From an uncultured Prevotella sp. (GTDB taxonomy: Bacteria; Bacteroidota; Bacteroidia; Bacteroidales; Bacteroidaceae): a stretch of 17,911 nucleotides of DNA. Position 1 is the first letter of the stretch, and every line of letters starts with the position of its first letter. The position numbers and the translations under genes are program-made. The notes under the pieces were generated by a model, which saw only the letters and a program-made list of their open reading frames with translations, had not been told where the DNA came from and ran no database searches. Positions 6,582 through 15,300 of the stretch are shown piece after piece. The DNA lies in NCBI GenBank assembly GCA_905372445.1, contig CAJPPF010000033.1, positions 1 to 17,911 on the forward strand, given 5' to 3'.

Positions 6582-7940
6582 ATGACACGAAAGACTTACA
6601 TTAACATACTCACACTCTTGTCACTTATCGTATCGATAAGCAGTACTGCACAAGACAAATTATCAAAGAGAGCCACTACAGTGAATGGCAATAATGCAAC
6701 AACGCTGCTAACCGTGCCTTCTGAAGAAATGCCTAACGATACGCTCAGCCAAGAGGGAGAGGAAAGGAAAGAGTTTGAGACTGCCGACCTTCTTGCGCTT
6801 GCCGACAGTATGGCAAGTGACAGCATGGCACGCGAGGTGTCTTTCCCTGAGCGTGCCGTGATGAAGATTGATAACCTGCTGAAAGATAACCTGTTCAAGA
6901 CATCGCAGGTTGGGCTTATGGTATGGGATCTCGACCGCGACACGCTCATCTACGCTTACAATGAAAAGCAGCTCATGCGCCCGGCGTCAACAATGAAAAT
7001 TCTCACTGCCATAACAGCTCTCGACAAGCTCGGAAAGAACTATCGATACATGACATCGGTATATGCTACCGGCGACTGCGACTCCACTTCCCTGTGTGGC
7101 AACATCTACGTAAAGGGTGGCATGGACCCATCGTTCGGAAGCTACGACATGGACTGTTTTATAGAAGACATCGCAAAGTTGCAAATCGACACCATACGCG
7201 GCAAGCTCGTGGCAGATCTTTCTTTCAAAGACTCAAAGCCGTTTGGTGAAGGATGGTGCTGGGACGACAAAAATCCCACCCTCACACCACTTCTCTACAA
7301 CAAGACGGATAACTTCCTCGCCATATTGCGAGAACGTCTGAAAGCCCAGGGTATCGTCGTCATGGGTGGTGACTCGGTAGGTGTTGTGCCTTCAAACGCC
7401 CGTCTGCTCGGCGAGCGCTACTCAAGCATAGAAAGCATTCTCTACTGTACACTAAAGGACAGCGACAACCTCTACGCCGAATCACTACTCTATCATCTCG
7501 GTTCCGGCAATGGTCGTCCTGCGACGGCAAAGAGAGCACAAGAAGCTGAAAAGGAGGTGCTCCGCAAGGCGGGAGTCGACAAAAGCCAGTACCGGCTTGC
7601 CGACGGTTCCGGACTGTCGTTATACAACTATCTCTCTGCTGAATGCGAAGTGAAACTGCTTCGTTATGCTTACAAGAATAAGAAATACTTCGGGACCTTC
7701 TGTCAGGCGCTGCCGAGTGCCGGCGTTGACGGAACTCTTAAGCGTCGCATGACCCACGAACCGGTATTAGACAATGTCAGAGCGAAGACAGGCACCCTTA
7801 CCGGCATCGTATCTCTCGCGGGATATGCAACGTCGCCTGAAGGCAACATGCTCGCTTTCTGTATTATCAACCAGTCGGTGATGAGTGCAAAGAGCGCACG
7901 CAACTTCCAAGACCGCGTCTGCATAGCAATATGCAAATAA
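6582..7940 (+). CDS. dacB: D-alanyl-D-alanine carboxypeptidase/endopeptidase, PBP4 (DacB) family
   Basis: A periplasmic penicillin-binding protein of peptidase family S13 that removes the terminal D-alanine of peptidoglycan stems or cuts cross-links. From the ATG at 6582 it has 452 residues. The N-terminus is a signal peptide (TRKTYINILTLLSLIVSIS, cut probably after STAQ near 24), then ~65 residues of acidic, low-complexity linker. The three active-site motifs are intact: S136-T-M-K139, S294-D-N296 and K402-T-G404. The spacing between the first two is about 155 residues, as expected where extra domains are inserted. A longer frame from a GTG at 6474 was rejected because the added segment hides the signal peptide and overlaps the promoter. 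It is divergent from the etf operon and followed ~180 nt later by a terminator hairpin. Confidence 0.93.
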   Translation: MTRKTYINILTLLSLIVSISSTAQDKLSKRATTVNGNNATTLLTVPSEEMPNDTLSQEGEERKEFETADLLALADSMASDSMAREVSFPERAVMKIDNLLKDNLFKTSQVGLMVWDLDRDTLIYAYNEKQLMRPASTMKILTAITALDKLGKNYRYMTSVYATGDCDSTSLCGNIYVKGGMDPSFGSYDMDCFIEDIAKLQIDTIRGKLVADLSFKDSKPFGEGWCWDDKNPTLTPLLYNKTDNFLAILRERLKAQGIVVMGGDSVGVVPSNARLLGERYSSIESILYCTLKDSDNLYAESLLYHLGSGNGRPATAKRAQEAEKEVLRKAGVDKSQYRLADGSGLSLYNYLSAECEVKLLRYAYKNKKYFGTFCQALPSAGVDGTLKRRMTHEPVLDNVRAKTGTLTGIVSLAGYATSPEGNMLAFCIINQSVMSAKSARNFQDRVCIAICK

Positions 7941-8011
7941 GGTAATATCACAAATCAGTCACATAATACGCGAGTGCGAGATAAGAAAATTCTTGTAACA
8001 GTTACAGAAAT

Positions 8012-8079
8012 CTTATCCTCGAACTTGACGTATCGTAAAGAAAAATTATCTTCGCGATTTTTAGCGAAATAGAAAATCA
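8012..8079. repeat. Dispersed intergenic repeat, copy 2
   Basis: Aligns with 91-155 in the same orientation. The stem is kept: TTCGC (8051-8055) pairs with GCGAA (8064-8068) around an 8-nt loop. A further shared block, CTTTTAT then ATGCTAAAAATA, follows at 8099-8122 and in copy 1 at 390-411. The spacer between the two blocks is ~20 nt here, against ~235 nt in copy 1, where the 22-bp repeat array lies. Confidence 0.6.
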
Positions 8080-8121
8080 AATATTTCTGTCCGGTAAAAC
8101 TTTTATCTCTATGCTAAAAAT

Positions 8122-8160
8122 AGGCTGAATCCCTCGCTTGGTTTTTCAGCCTTTATTGTT
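8122..8160 (+). terminator. Hairpin terminator downstream of dacB
   Basis: AGGCTGAA (8122-8129) and TTCAGCCT (8145-8152) form a perfect 8-bp stem with a 15-nt loop, followed by TTATTGTT and more T-rich sequence. On the minus strand the same stem is followed by ATTTTTAG, so it could work both ways. It could be the dacB terminator, although 180 nt from the stop, or a read-through block near the end of an insertion element. Confidence 0.6.
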
Positions 8161-8167
8161 ACTTTTG
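8137..8167 (+). promoter_or_regulatory. Orphan plus-strand promoter
   Basis: CTTG (8137-8140), 19 nt, then TACTTTTG (8160-8167) fits TTTG-N19-TAnnTTTG with one mismatch. It overlaps the second arm of the hairpin. It reads into a start codon at 8192 whose frame ends after 11 codons, suggesting it once drove a gene now lost. Confidence 0.4.
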
Positions 8168-8191
8168 TTTCTGCAATAAAACTTCAATAAC

Positions 8192-8227
8192 ATGAACAAA
8201 GGTACACATTTTGTCGGGCAGCAATAA
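8192..8227 (+). pseudogene. Possible first codons of a lost transposase gene
   Basis: An ATG 24 nt past the orphan promoter opens an 11-codon frame, MNKGTHFVGQQ, ending in consecutive TAA and TAG codons. From memory, MNK-G/S-T-x-F-x-GQ is how many Bacteroidales IS4-type (DUF4372) transposases begin, so this may be the 5' stub of an insertion sequence on the plus strand whose body was deleted. The evidence is short; a functional leader peptide or chance cannot be excluded. Confidence 0.3.
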
Positions 8228-8248
8228 TAGGTTTTGGCAATAGTACTG

Positions 8249-8265
8249 ATGCGATAAAATCGCAT
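8249..8265. repeat. Hairpin ATGCGAT-N3-ATCGCAT
   Basis: A perfect 7-bp inverted repeat (8249-8255, 8259-8265) just past the stop codon (8273-8275) of the minus-strand transposase remnant. It would suit a terminator or end structure of that element. Confidence 0.5.
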
Positions 8266-8272
8266 TTAAGTT

Positions 8273-8924
8273 TTACAAATCGTTAAATAGTAGCAATTCA
8301 TTTGATTGTTGATTAGAACTTACAGGGCTTTTCGTAATGAGGTTTATGAGCGGAGTCCGCTCCAAAGCGGATACTCTGATCAGTGTTGCGACCTCTGTTA
8401 TGCTGTATGGACTCTTTGTGACCTTACTTAATTTTAGCAATGAGCAGATAAGCGATTACCGCGACCCAAAGATGTGTGCAAACGGCATTCCTAGAATAGC
8501 CCCACAAAGTTTTTATCACGATGTTCTGCTTTACCCATTTGAAGAACACCTCAACATCCCATCTGTGACGGTAGAGGTTAGCAACCTCCAATGCGCTGAT
8601 TTCAAAGTTGTTGGTGATAAATACTATCTTCTGGCCTGTATCCTCATCTTGGCAGCAGACAGCTCTGATAGGCTCCGGGTACAGAGCGAATGTCTTGCCC
8701 TTGGCCATTATGATGTCGAAATCGCCCAGAATACCATCTGCATAGGAGAAAACCTCTCTGTGACCTATAATGGTGTACCTCATATTGGACTTTGGGCGAC
8801 TTATCCAGTAGGCTCCTGCAAGATGGAAGCGAAACAATGCGTCAAAATCCACGTAAGCCTTGTCCATCATGTAGAACGAATAAGGCTCTGGAACAAGAAC
8901 GTCGAGTTCGTTGCTATCATGCAA
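8273..8924 (-). pseudogene. IS4-family transposase, 3' half, frameshifted
   Basis: Remnant of a DDE transposase that would have moved an IS4-type element. The part from 8924 to 8424 starts at HDSNELDVLVPEPYSFY and carries MDKAYVDF, which should hold the second catalytic Asp, and LYRHRWDVEVFFKWVK, the YREK box with Y-x2-R-x3-E-x6-K spacing, so the catalytic Glu is present. A TAA at 8424-8426 then interrupts it. Shifted by one base, the same family resumes with SPYSITEVATLIRVSALERT and ends NELLLFNDL before TAA at 8273-8275. So there is an in-frame stop and a 1-nt frameshift within about 15 nt. About the first 170-180 residues, including the first Asp, are missing, so it cannot be active. The upstream boundary is near 8925, where family similarity stops. 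Confidence 0.85.
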
Positions 8925-9104
8925 CCAAATGTAAAGTATTACAAATCAACACATCTTCAAGATTATAATTAGCAAAAAACGGCATTGCTTACAAACTTTC
9001 GCCAATTATATAGACAATCACCGTTCACCCTAAGCCATATTCCGTCCTTCTTTACCACTGTACTTCTGTGGTTCCAGACATCCTTCGGATGTCTCCCACC
9101 GAGG
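8925..9104. other. Intergenic stretch between transposase and ATPase remnants
   Basis: No gene visible in either strand. It holds TGTAA-N4-TTACA near 8930-8943, a TATAATT/AATTATA pair at 8964-8970 and 9004-9010, and the large imperfect palindrome at 9062-9105. Confidence 0.5.
8964..9010. repeat. Nested inverted repeat
   Basis: TATAATT (8964-8970) and AATTATA (9004-9010) are perfect 7-bp arms around 33 nt, and AGCAA (8971-8975) pairs with TTGCT (8985-8989) inside them. It lies about 40 bp beyond the broken end of the transposase remnant and could mark an element end or a small structured RNA. No function is assigned. Confidence 0.35.
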
Positions 9105-9105
9105 T
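9062..9105. repeat. Extended imperfect palindrome (44 nt)
   Basis: The core AGACATCC (9076-9083), TTC, GGATGTCT (9087-9094) is a perfect 8-bp stem. The flanks continue the pairing: ACTTCTGTGG on the left against CCACCGAGGT on the right, with two mismatches and a 3-nt bulge. It overlaps the stop codon of the minus-strand ATPase remnant. Size and shape suit a REP-like intergenic palindrome or a strong terminator without a U-run. Confidence 0.6.
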
Positions 9106-9278
9106 CACACTTCCATCAGCCACTTCCACACGGGCATCACGGGTATTCTCTCGTCCGTGTCTTCCTCATCATAAGTAATCATCAGGCACTTCCAGTTCTC
9201 ATGCGCCTTGGCATACTTCACCAGTGGCAGCATCTCCCTGTTGTAAGTTGTATCATCCTTGACGCTATACGACTCACG
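9105..9278 (-). pseudogene. C-terminal remnant of an AAA ATPase (DUF4143-like)
   Basis: The minus strand reads 57 codons from 9278 to a TGA at 9105-9107, with an in-frame TAG immediately upstream (9279-9281). The translation contains YSVKDDTTYNREMLPLVKYA, CLMITYDEED and VMPVWKWLMEV. These match, from memory, the C-terminal nuclease-like end of ATP-binding proteins with AAA and DUF4143 domains, abundant in Prevotella and Bacteroides, where the protein typically ends in a VxPVWKWLL string. The Walker-bearing N-terminal part is absent, and a few residues seem lost before IPVMPV. No start codon or promoter fits, so it is a dead fragment lying between sprA and the transposase remnant. Confidence 0.6.
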
Positions 9279-9390
9279 CTATGCCATTTACATTGCCATG
9301 CCAAGCGTTGCGCCTTACAGCAGACGATGTCAGGCGGAAGGGCGACACGCAAGCCTGCGATGTGAATCCTGTCACAGAAGCAAGGACTGA
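9279..9390. other. Spacer downstream of sprA with TGTGA-N6-TCACA
   Basis: 112 nt without a gene between the sprA stop and the ATPase remnant. It contains an inverted repeat TGTGA (9361-9365), 6 nt, TCACA (9372-9376), about 15 nt past the sprA stop. No standard terminator with a U-run was found for sprA. Confidence 0.4.
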
Positions 9391-12300
9391 TTAACGTCGC
9401 AGTGAGAATTTCAACGACAGTCCGAAATCCTGCGTGGTGGTAGGATAGGAGTTCGACGAGAGCAGTGGCGTATTGGTCTGACGGTTGAAGTAGAAACTCA
9501 TGGTGATGAGTCGTGACAGTGTGTAGTCAGCCGTGAACGACATTTTGAATGCAGAGTTACCGCTACTTGCTGACGATGTCATGGAAGCGATGTCGCGACT
9601 GATGCTAGCCTGCTGACGGAAACTGATGTCGCAACGCAGGTTAAGATCGTGATTGAGCTTGTTTCTTGCCGATGTGCCACCGCTTGAGCTTCCGGCGTTG
9701 CCACGCGACTGATCATTGCCTCCATTCTGACCATCACCTTTTTTCGTTGATTTTATTGCACGGTGGTTGCGTCCGCCGAATAAACGGAAGTTCTGCCATT
9801 TATAGCTCCAGCCAAGTACAATATCGCGCGATGATGTCTCATTGATCTGTACGGAAGTGGTAGAGAGTGACAGTACGCGCGTACTGCGATATTCTGCCTT
9901 CAGCGTCATATTGTTCATGAAAGTGAAGTCTAATCCGATGAGTGGTGAGAACGACTCGTTGATTGATACCATAGGGACGTTATACATCGAGTTCGGCACT
10001 GGCATTCCTGTCGTGGCATCGGTGATGAATCCAAGTCCATTCATAAACTCTTGGTAGGTGCTGAACGAACTGTAAGACCCTATAGCATATATACTCTTGT
10101 AGGAATGATTCAGATTGACCGACTTGAAATGGTCGCGGAACCAAGGCAGACGAGATATGCCGGAGAACTTTACAGTCCAGTTAGGCAACAGTTTTGTCAG
10201 TGCAGGGAAGATGTCCAGCCCCTTACCCGGCATCTGTGTATAGGTGTTGAGGAATGCCGGTATGAGCACATCGGCGCTATACTTGCCTAATGCTCCGTTC
10301 TCCGCCTTGTATGGTTTCCCTTCTAATGGAGAGCCTGCCGGATAGATAGCCCCCTCATACTGTCGCTCCACACGCGAATAAAACTCAGGCAGTGACTTGC
10401 AGAACCTTTCGAACGCACGGCTGTAATAGCCGTTGTTGGCATTGCCACGAGCCTCGAAGGCGGTCTTAATCGATATGGTGGTCATCGAGAATGTACCCGT
10501 CTGTGTGGTCGGCGTACCCACATACATATATTGTATGCTTTTTGCGCGCGTCATAGAACGCGACGCATTAAGGTCGATTTTGAAATTCTTCCATGGTTCG
10601 AGGGTTATCGTCAGCTGCAGGTCTTCGCTCTTGCTGACAGTAGCAGGCGTAGCCACAGAGTCGTTGAACAGCAGCCATTCATTACGGCGGGCACGTTCGA
10701 TAAACTCTTCGTCCTCTGTGCCAAAGGCAAATCCCAAGCCTGGCGCGAGGTAGCCGTTGTCGCGACGCTGTCCGAAGGCATCGCCTGCCATCGGCATGAA
10801 CCCCGCGAGGTTCAACGTCTGGCGGTTCTGATAAGAGATTCTGATATTACGCACAGACATAAGCATGCGTGAGGTGAACTGTAGCGCCTTATACCAGTTC
10901 TTTTCATCAAGAGGCTCCTTGGCAATGACACTTACCTTCACATTCATCGCAGAATCCACCTTATTTAATATACGTATGGTGTTGTCGTCCCTCACCTTAT
11001 ATTTAATAGGGAAAGCTTTACCGTCAGGATACTTTGCCGAGACAATGATGCGCTTCGTCTTACGCGAATGGTTTACCGATATAACACTGTCAGGCATTAG
11101 CGTTATCTCCTTCTCAAAACCTTTCTTGTTCGAAGGCAGTGCCTTCTTCTGCGCTTGTGCGTCAGCCTCAGCCTTTGTCGTGGCGTTATTGATCTTTGGC
11201 TTCGGCAACTTCGGTTTTGTGATGTTTCGCGTATTACGAGTGTCCTTGTTGAACTTATCGTGCACCTTCTTCAGGAATGGGATGTTATTGTAGAGACGCT
11301 CAAGGTTGAATGTACCATTGAACGAGATATCGCGGTTATTGGAAATGGTATTGCCGAGCGACCTACCGTCTTCGAGCGTTGAGCCACGCACCCAGTTGTA
11401 GTTCGACTTATATGAAGCATCCATAAGCGTCCAGTTTAGCAACGGCAGTTTGTCGAGCGGCGACTTCACTGTGAGCGAGAAACTCTGGGTATAGTCGAGC
11501 GGAGTGCCCAGATTCTTGATGCTTGTCCACACAGAGTCTTTCCATGCCTCATAGCGGTCGGGATAGAGATCCTTGTTTACAGGAGTATATGGCTCCTCTA
11601 TCTCGGCATGTGTGGCGCTGGTGAAATTCATGTGTATGTTCTTGGTCAGGTCCCAACGCAGGGCAAAGTCGCGGTTCATAAGAAACTGCTGCGAGAATGT
11701 AAGCGGAAGCTTAGAGTTCTCTGTGCTCTCAAGGTCGCGTTCCTGCAGTTCGTAGTAACTGCGGTTGAGGTCAGCCCCGAAACTTACATTCTGTGGCATC
11801 CAGTTTAATGAGAACTGGCGCATAATGTCGAGCCACTTGCTTTTTGTCTTTATGCCCTTGAACGGTTCAAACGGCTTATATACCGGTGTCCATGAATAAT
11901 CGAGCGTGCCTTGCCATCTGTCTTCCTTCTCATATATCGTCGTCTCGCCGGTGGTCTTCTTATGAGAATGGCTGTAGGAGAACGAGAAGTTAGCCGGGTC
12001 AATAGGTGTAGGATGCTTCTTGTTGGCAATGCCCACGCGCACATTCGACAACGAGAAGTTCTTGTTGATAGTCTTAGTCACGGCGATGCTTTCTATTGAA
12101 TCCCTCTGGTGCTTGTCGACCGATTCGAGTGCGTCGTTCAGCAGCATGTCGGTATCGAGAGGATTATACTTCGGTCTTGAGTGTTCCTCCTGAATTGAAT
12201 AATAAAGAGGTGCCGTCACCTTTGCTTTATCAGGGAAGAACTTACCCAGTTCGAGCGATGTCGTGAACGAGTAAGAGCCGCGATCGTCCTTGGCGCGCGC

Positions 12301-15300
12301 CGCCACGCCATCCTCCAGACCTCCGAAACCATGCGACATATATCGTCCCTGAGCATTGACAGTGCCGAAGTCCGACAGTTGCACGTTGAGGTTTCCTTGT
12401 GCCGCCCAGCCACCGGAGTTGTCATATTCGAGAAGTCGCAACTCATTGACCCACACCTCGCCTGACTTCGGTTCGTCCGACTTGTTTCTTACACCAATAA
12501 TCATTGTCTTCACCTCGCCAAGGGTCGGATTGCCCATGATTGAGATCTTATTGTTAGGATGCTCCTCGTCGTATTCAGAATAAACCTGATTATACGATGC
12601 CGCACCTATAGTCTTCTGCTTGTTGCGCTTTTTCTTCAGACCTGTGAAGACCTTCAGCGCAACGTTAAGCATATTCTCCTCCGGCCATACAGCACGGCTT
12701 GCCTGAAGCGAATACTGGTCGTAACGACCGGCAGGCGTGAGCGTGAGAGGTATCTCATACTCGTAGTAATTGCTTTTATAGTCGGAGCCCAGACGAACGA
12801 ACAGCGCCAGTTGGTTGTCCTTCAGATTGGTGACGTCAGGATCCATTGCATTGGCATGGACGAAGAGTTGTATTCGTTTATACTGACGCATATCGACAGT
12901 GGTGTTCTTATATACACACTTCGACTGTCCGTTAGACAGGTTTGTGACACGCATAGACAGCGCCTGCTCGTTGCTCTCGACAAGCTGCGGCTGTGTAGGG
13001 TCCTGAGCACGACGGATGCCGGGAGGGAGGGTGTAGTTGACAGGAGTCTTGTCGTTATTCTCTTCAATGTTTACTGCCGATACATCCATACGTCCCGTGC
13101 CCGAGCTGTTGTCAAGGTTCTGCTCATATACACGCCACTCGCCACGGACGAGATCGAGCGAGCCGAAACGCAGGATTATAGGTTGTTCGAAGCCTGTCAT
13201 GAACATTCTCATGAAACGTATAGAGGTGAAGTCGGCAATGCTGCCAACCTTCGTCTCCCAGTTGTCGACAGGAATACGGAACTGATACCATGTCGCCTCC
13301 TCGGTGTTTCCGTTGCGGAGCTTCGGTGTTGTCTCGCGTTTGTCGACAATATAGTTCTGTCCTACGACAAAGTCCTCGGGGCGGATTGACACATGATACT
13401 GGTAGTATTTCTCGTATTCGTTGAGCGTGTAGTCCTGATTGATGTCCTCGACATCAGGTGTAGCCTTGTACGACGTGTCGTAGTTCTCAGTGCGGTTGCG
13501 CGTGTCGGGGCTGTTGCCCTGTGGGTTGTTTATGCGTTTGTAGCGGCGAAGGATTGACGCCTGCATCTGGTCGAAGTCGGTTCCACGGAAGTAATGATAG
13601 TCGTCGTTGGCAGGGTCGTTGTATATTGAGTCCCACACAGCAGCGCTCACCTTACCCTGTATCTGGCTCAGGAAATCCCGATAAGAGTTAAAATTACGCT
13701 CCTCTTCATTGGTCAGACCGTTAAGTCCCACGTCCTGACGCCCACGTGAGCCGTCGGTTGTGGCAAAGGAATATGTTTCTGTAGCCTGAACGGGCACCTT
13801 GCCCCACTGTGTGAAGCTATAGTCAGAAGAGTTGTCTACGGGGAGTCCGCTCTCATAGAATTTCTTTCCGTCGTGAAGAATGTCCTCGCTTATCTCACCG
13901 AGATTGAAGTAGAGCTCGCCACCATGCCGAGCCGCAGTGCCGTCCTTACGGCTATAGATGAACGGGTCGAGCATCCAGAACTCGATATATTCCACATTGG
14001 CAGTCTCGAAATCCGACTGGTCGAGACGTCTCATCATACCGCCCCAGTGGGCTGTAGGGTTATTCAGCGTACCGTCATTATTGAGGTCGGGATTGAAGTT
14101 ATAAGGTCCGCGTTCGTTAGGATAATAAGCGAGGTTGAGCACAGGCAGGGTGCTCGTTGCACCGCTGTAAGACGCTTGGTTGCGGTTAGGATAGAGCTCG
14201 CGTGTGTAGACCTCTCTTATATAATGGTTCGACAACTGATTCAGGTCGCTCTTGATATGGCTTGGCGTGAGCGAGGAAGAGCGACGGGTGAACAATGGAT
14301 CAATGGTGTACCACGCCAGAAGCGAACGGTTGAAACCACTACGGAGGGTTGTCTTGTCCTCGCTCTCCTTGAACATTGAAGGCACACTCGATAGAACCCA
14401 CGACGAAGGTGTGAGCATGTCGATGGTCGATTTCGTGTTTTCAAAGTCGTCAAGGTATGAGGCGTTGTCCTGTGTACCGCGGCTCTGACCTGCAATAAGC
14501 TGTGCGAACTCTGCCTGTAAAGAGATGTTCGAAGGCTGGGTTACGTGCAGGAATGGAATAGCATCAAGCACATTCGTAAGCCACTGGCTCTCCTTCTTCC
14601 AGTTCAGGTTCACTCCCCAGATTGTATTGTTCAACGGCTCTGAACCCATATTTACCTTTGTCGTCAGTGCCTGTTCAGAGATATGCTGCAGCGTACCACT
14701 CATTTGGAAGTTCTTCGAGAAGTCATACTGCCAGTTCAGTCCGAACATCGTCTTTCGTGTCTGGGCGTAATCGGTGTTGCTCTCGAGCGACACATTGACA
14801 TTCGTACCTGCGTCGATAATGCTTTGATTGAGTATTGTCACCTCACCGGCAGAATAGTCAACGGAATAGTCGGAGCCTTCTGTGAGAGTAACACCACCTG
14901 CCGTGACCACCACCGAACCCTGCGGAATGTTCTGGGCACCTACGGAGATGACATTATCGCTCGAGCCTTTATACTGACCTTGAAGAATGAACTTAGCTTT
15001 CTCGGCTATCTGCTTCGCTACGGTCTTAGTGGAATCGTAGAGCTCCGTGTAGGCATACTTCTGTGCTTTCTCGGCAGGTACGCCCTTTGCAACGAGGGCA
15101 TTATAAAGATATTGACCGAATGGTTCGGCTGAAGGAAAGAAGACATTTCCCCCTCTGACCGTGTATCCCTCCACGTAATCGAAATATCCGTTGGAGTGAG
15201 CTCTTTGGTTATTGTCAAGACGGTCGGCACCGAGAAGTTTGATGAGCGTCATATTCTTCACCTGCTCCTCTGGGATATAAGATAGGTAAACGCCGGTTGT

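Larger units (their letters stand above)
7941..8272. other. Intergenic stretch after dacB with repeat, terminator and gene fragment
   Basis: No complete gene. It contains the second copy of the dispersed repeat, a hairpin terminator, a plus-strand promoter with an 11-codon truncated frame, and a hairpin just past the transposase remnant, each listed separately. Positions 7941-8011 show nothing recognisable. Confidence 0.6.

Noticed and set aside
8197..8204. TACCTTTG on the minus strand as a promoter
   Set aside because: It coincides with the Asn-Lys-Gly-Thr codons of the plus-strand stub, has no -33 partner, and reads toward the dacB 3' end with no gene.
8337..8972. 211-codon plus-strand frame
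   Set aside because: It lies antisense to the transposase remnant, which has clear family motifs on the minus strand, so it is a shadow.
8985..9365. 126-codon plus-strand frame
   Set aside because: Spans the palindrome and is antisense to the ATPase remnant; the His/Pro/Ser-rich translation has no domain features.
12559..13389. 276-codon plus-strand frame inside sprA
   Set aside because: Antisense to the uninterrupted sprA frame; rich in Arg, Leu and Val, as expected for a shadow of a beta-barrel gene.
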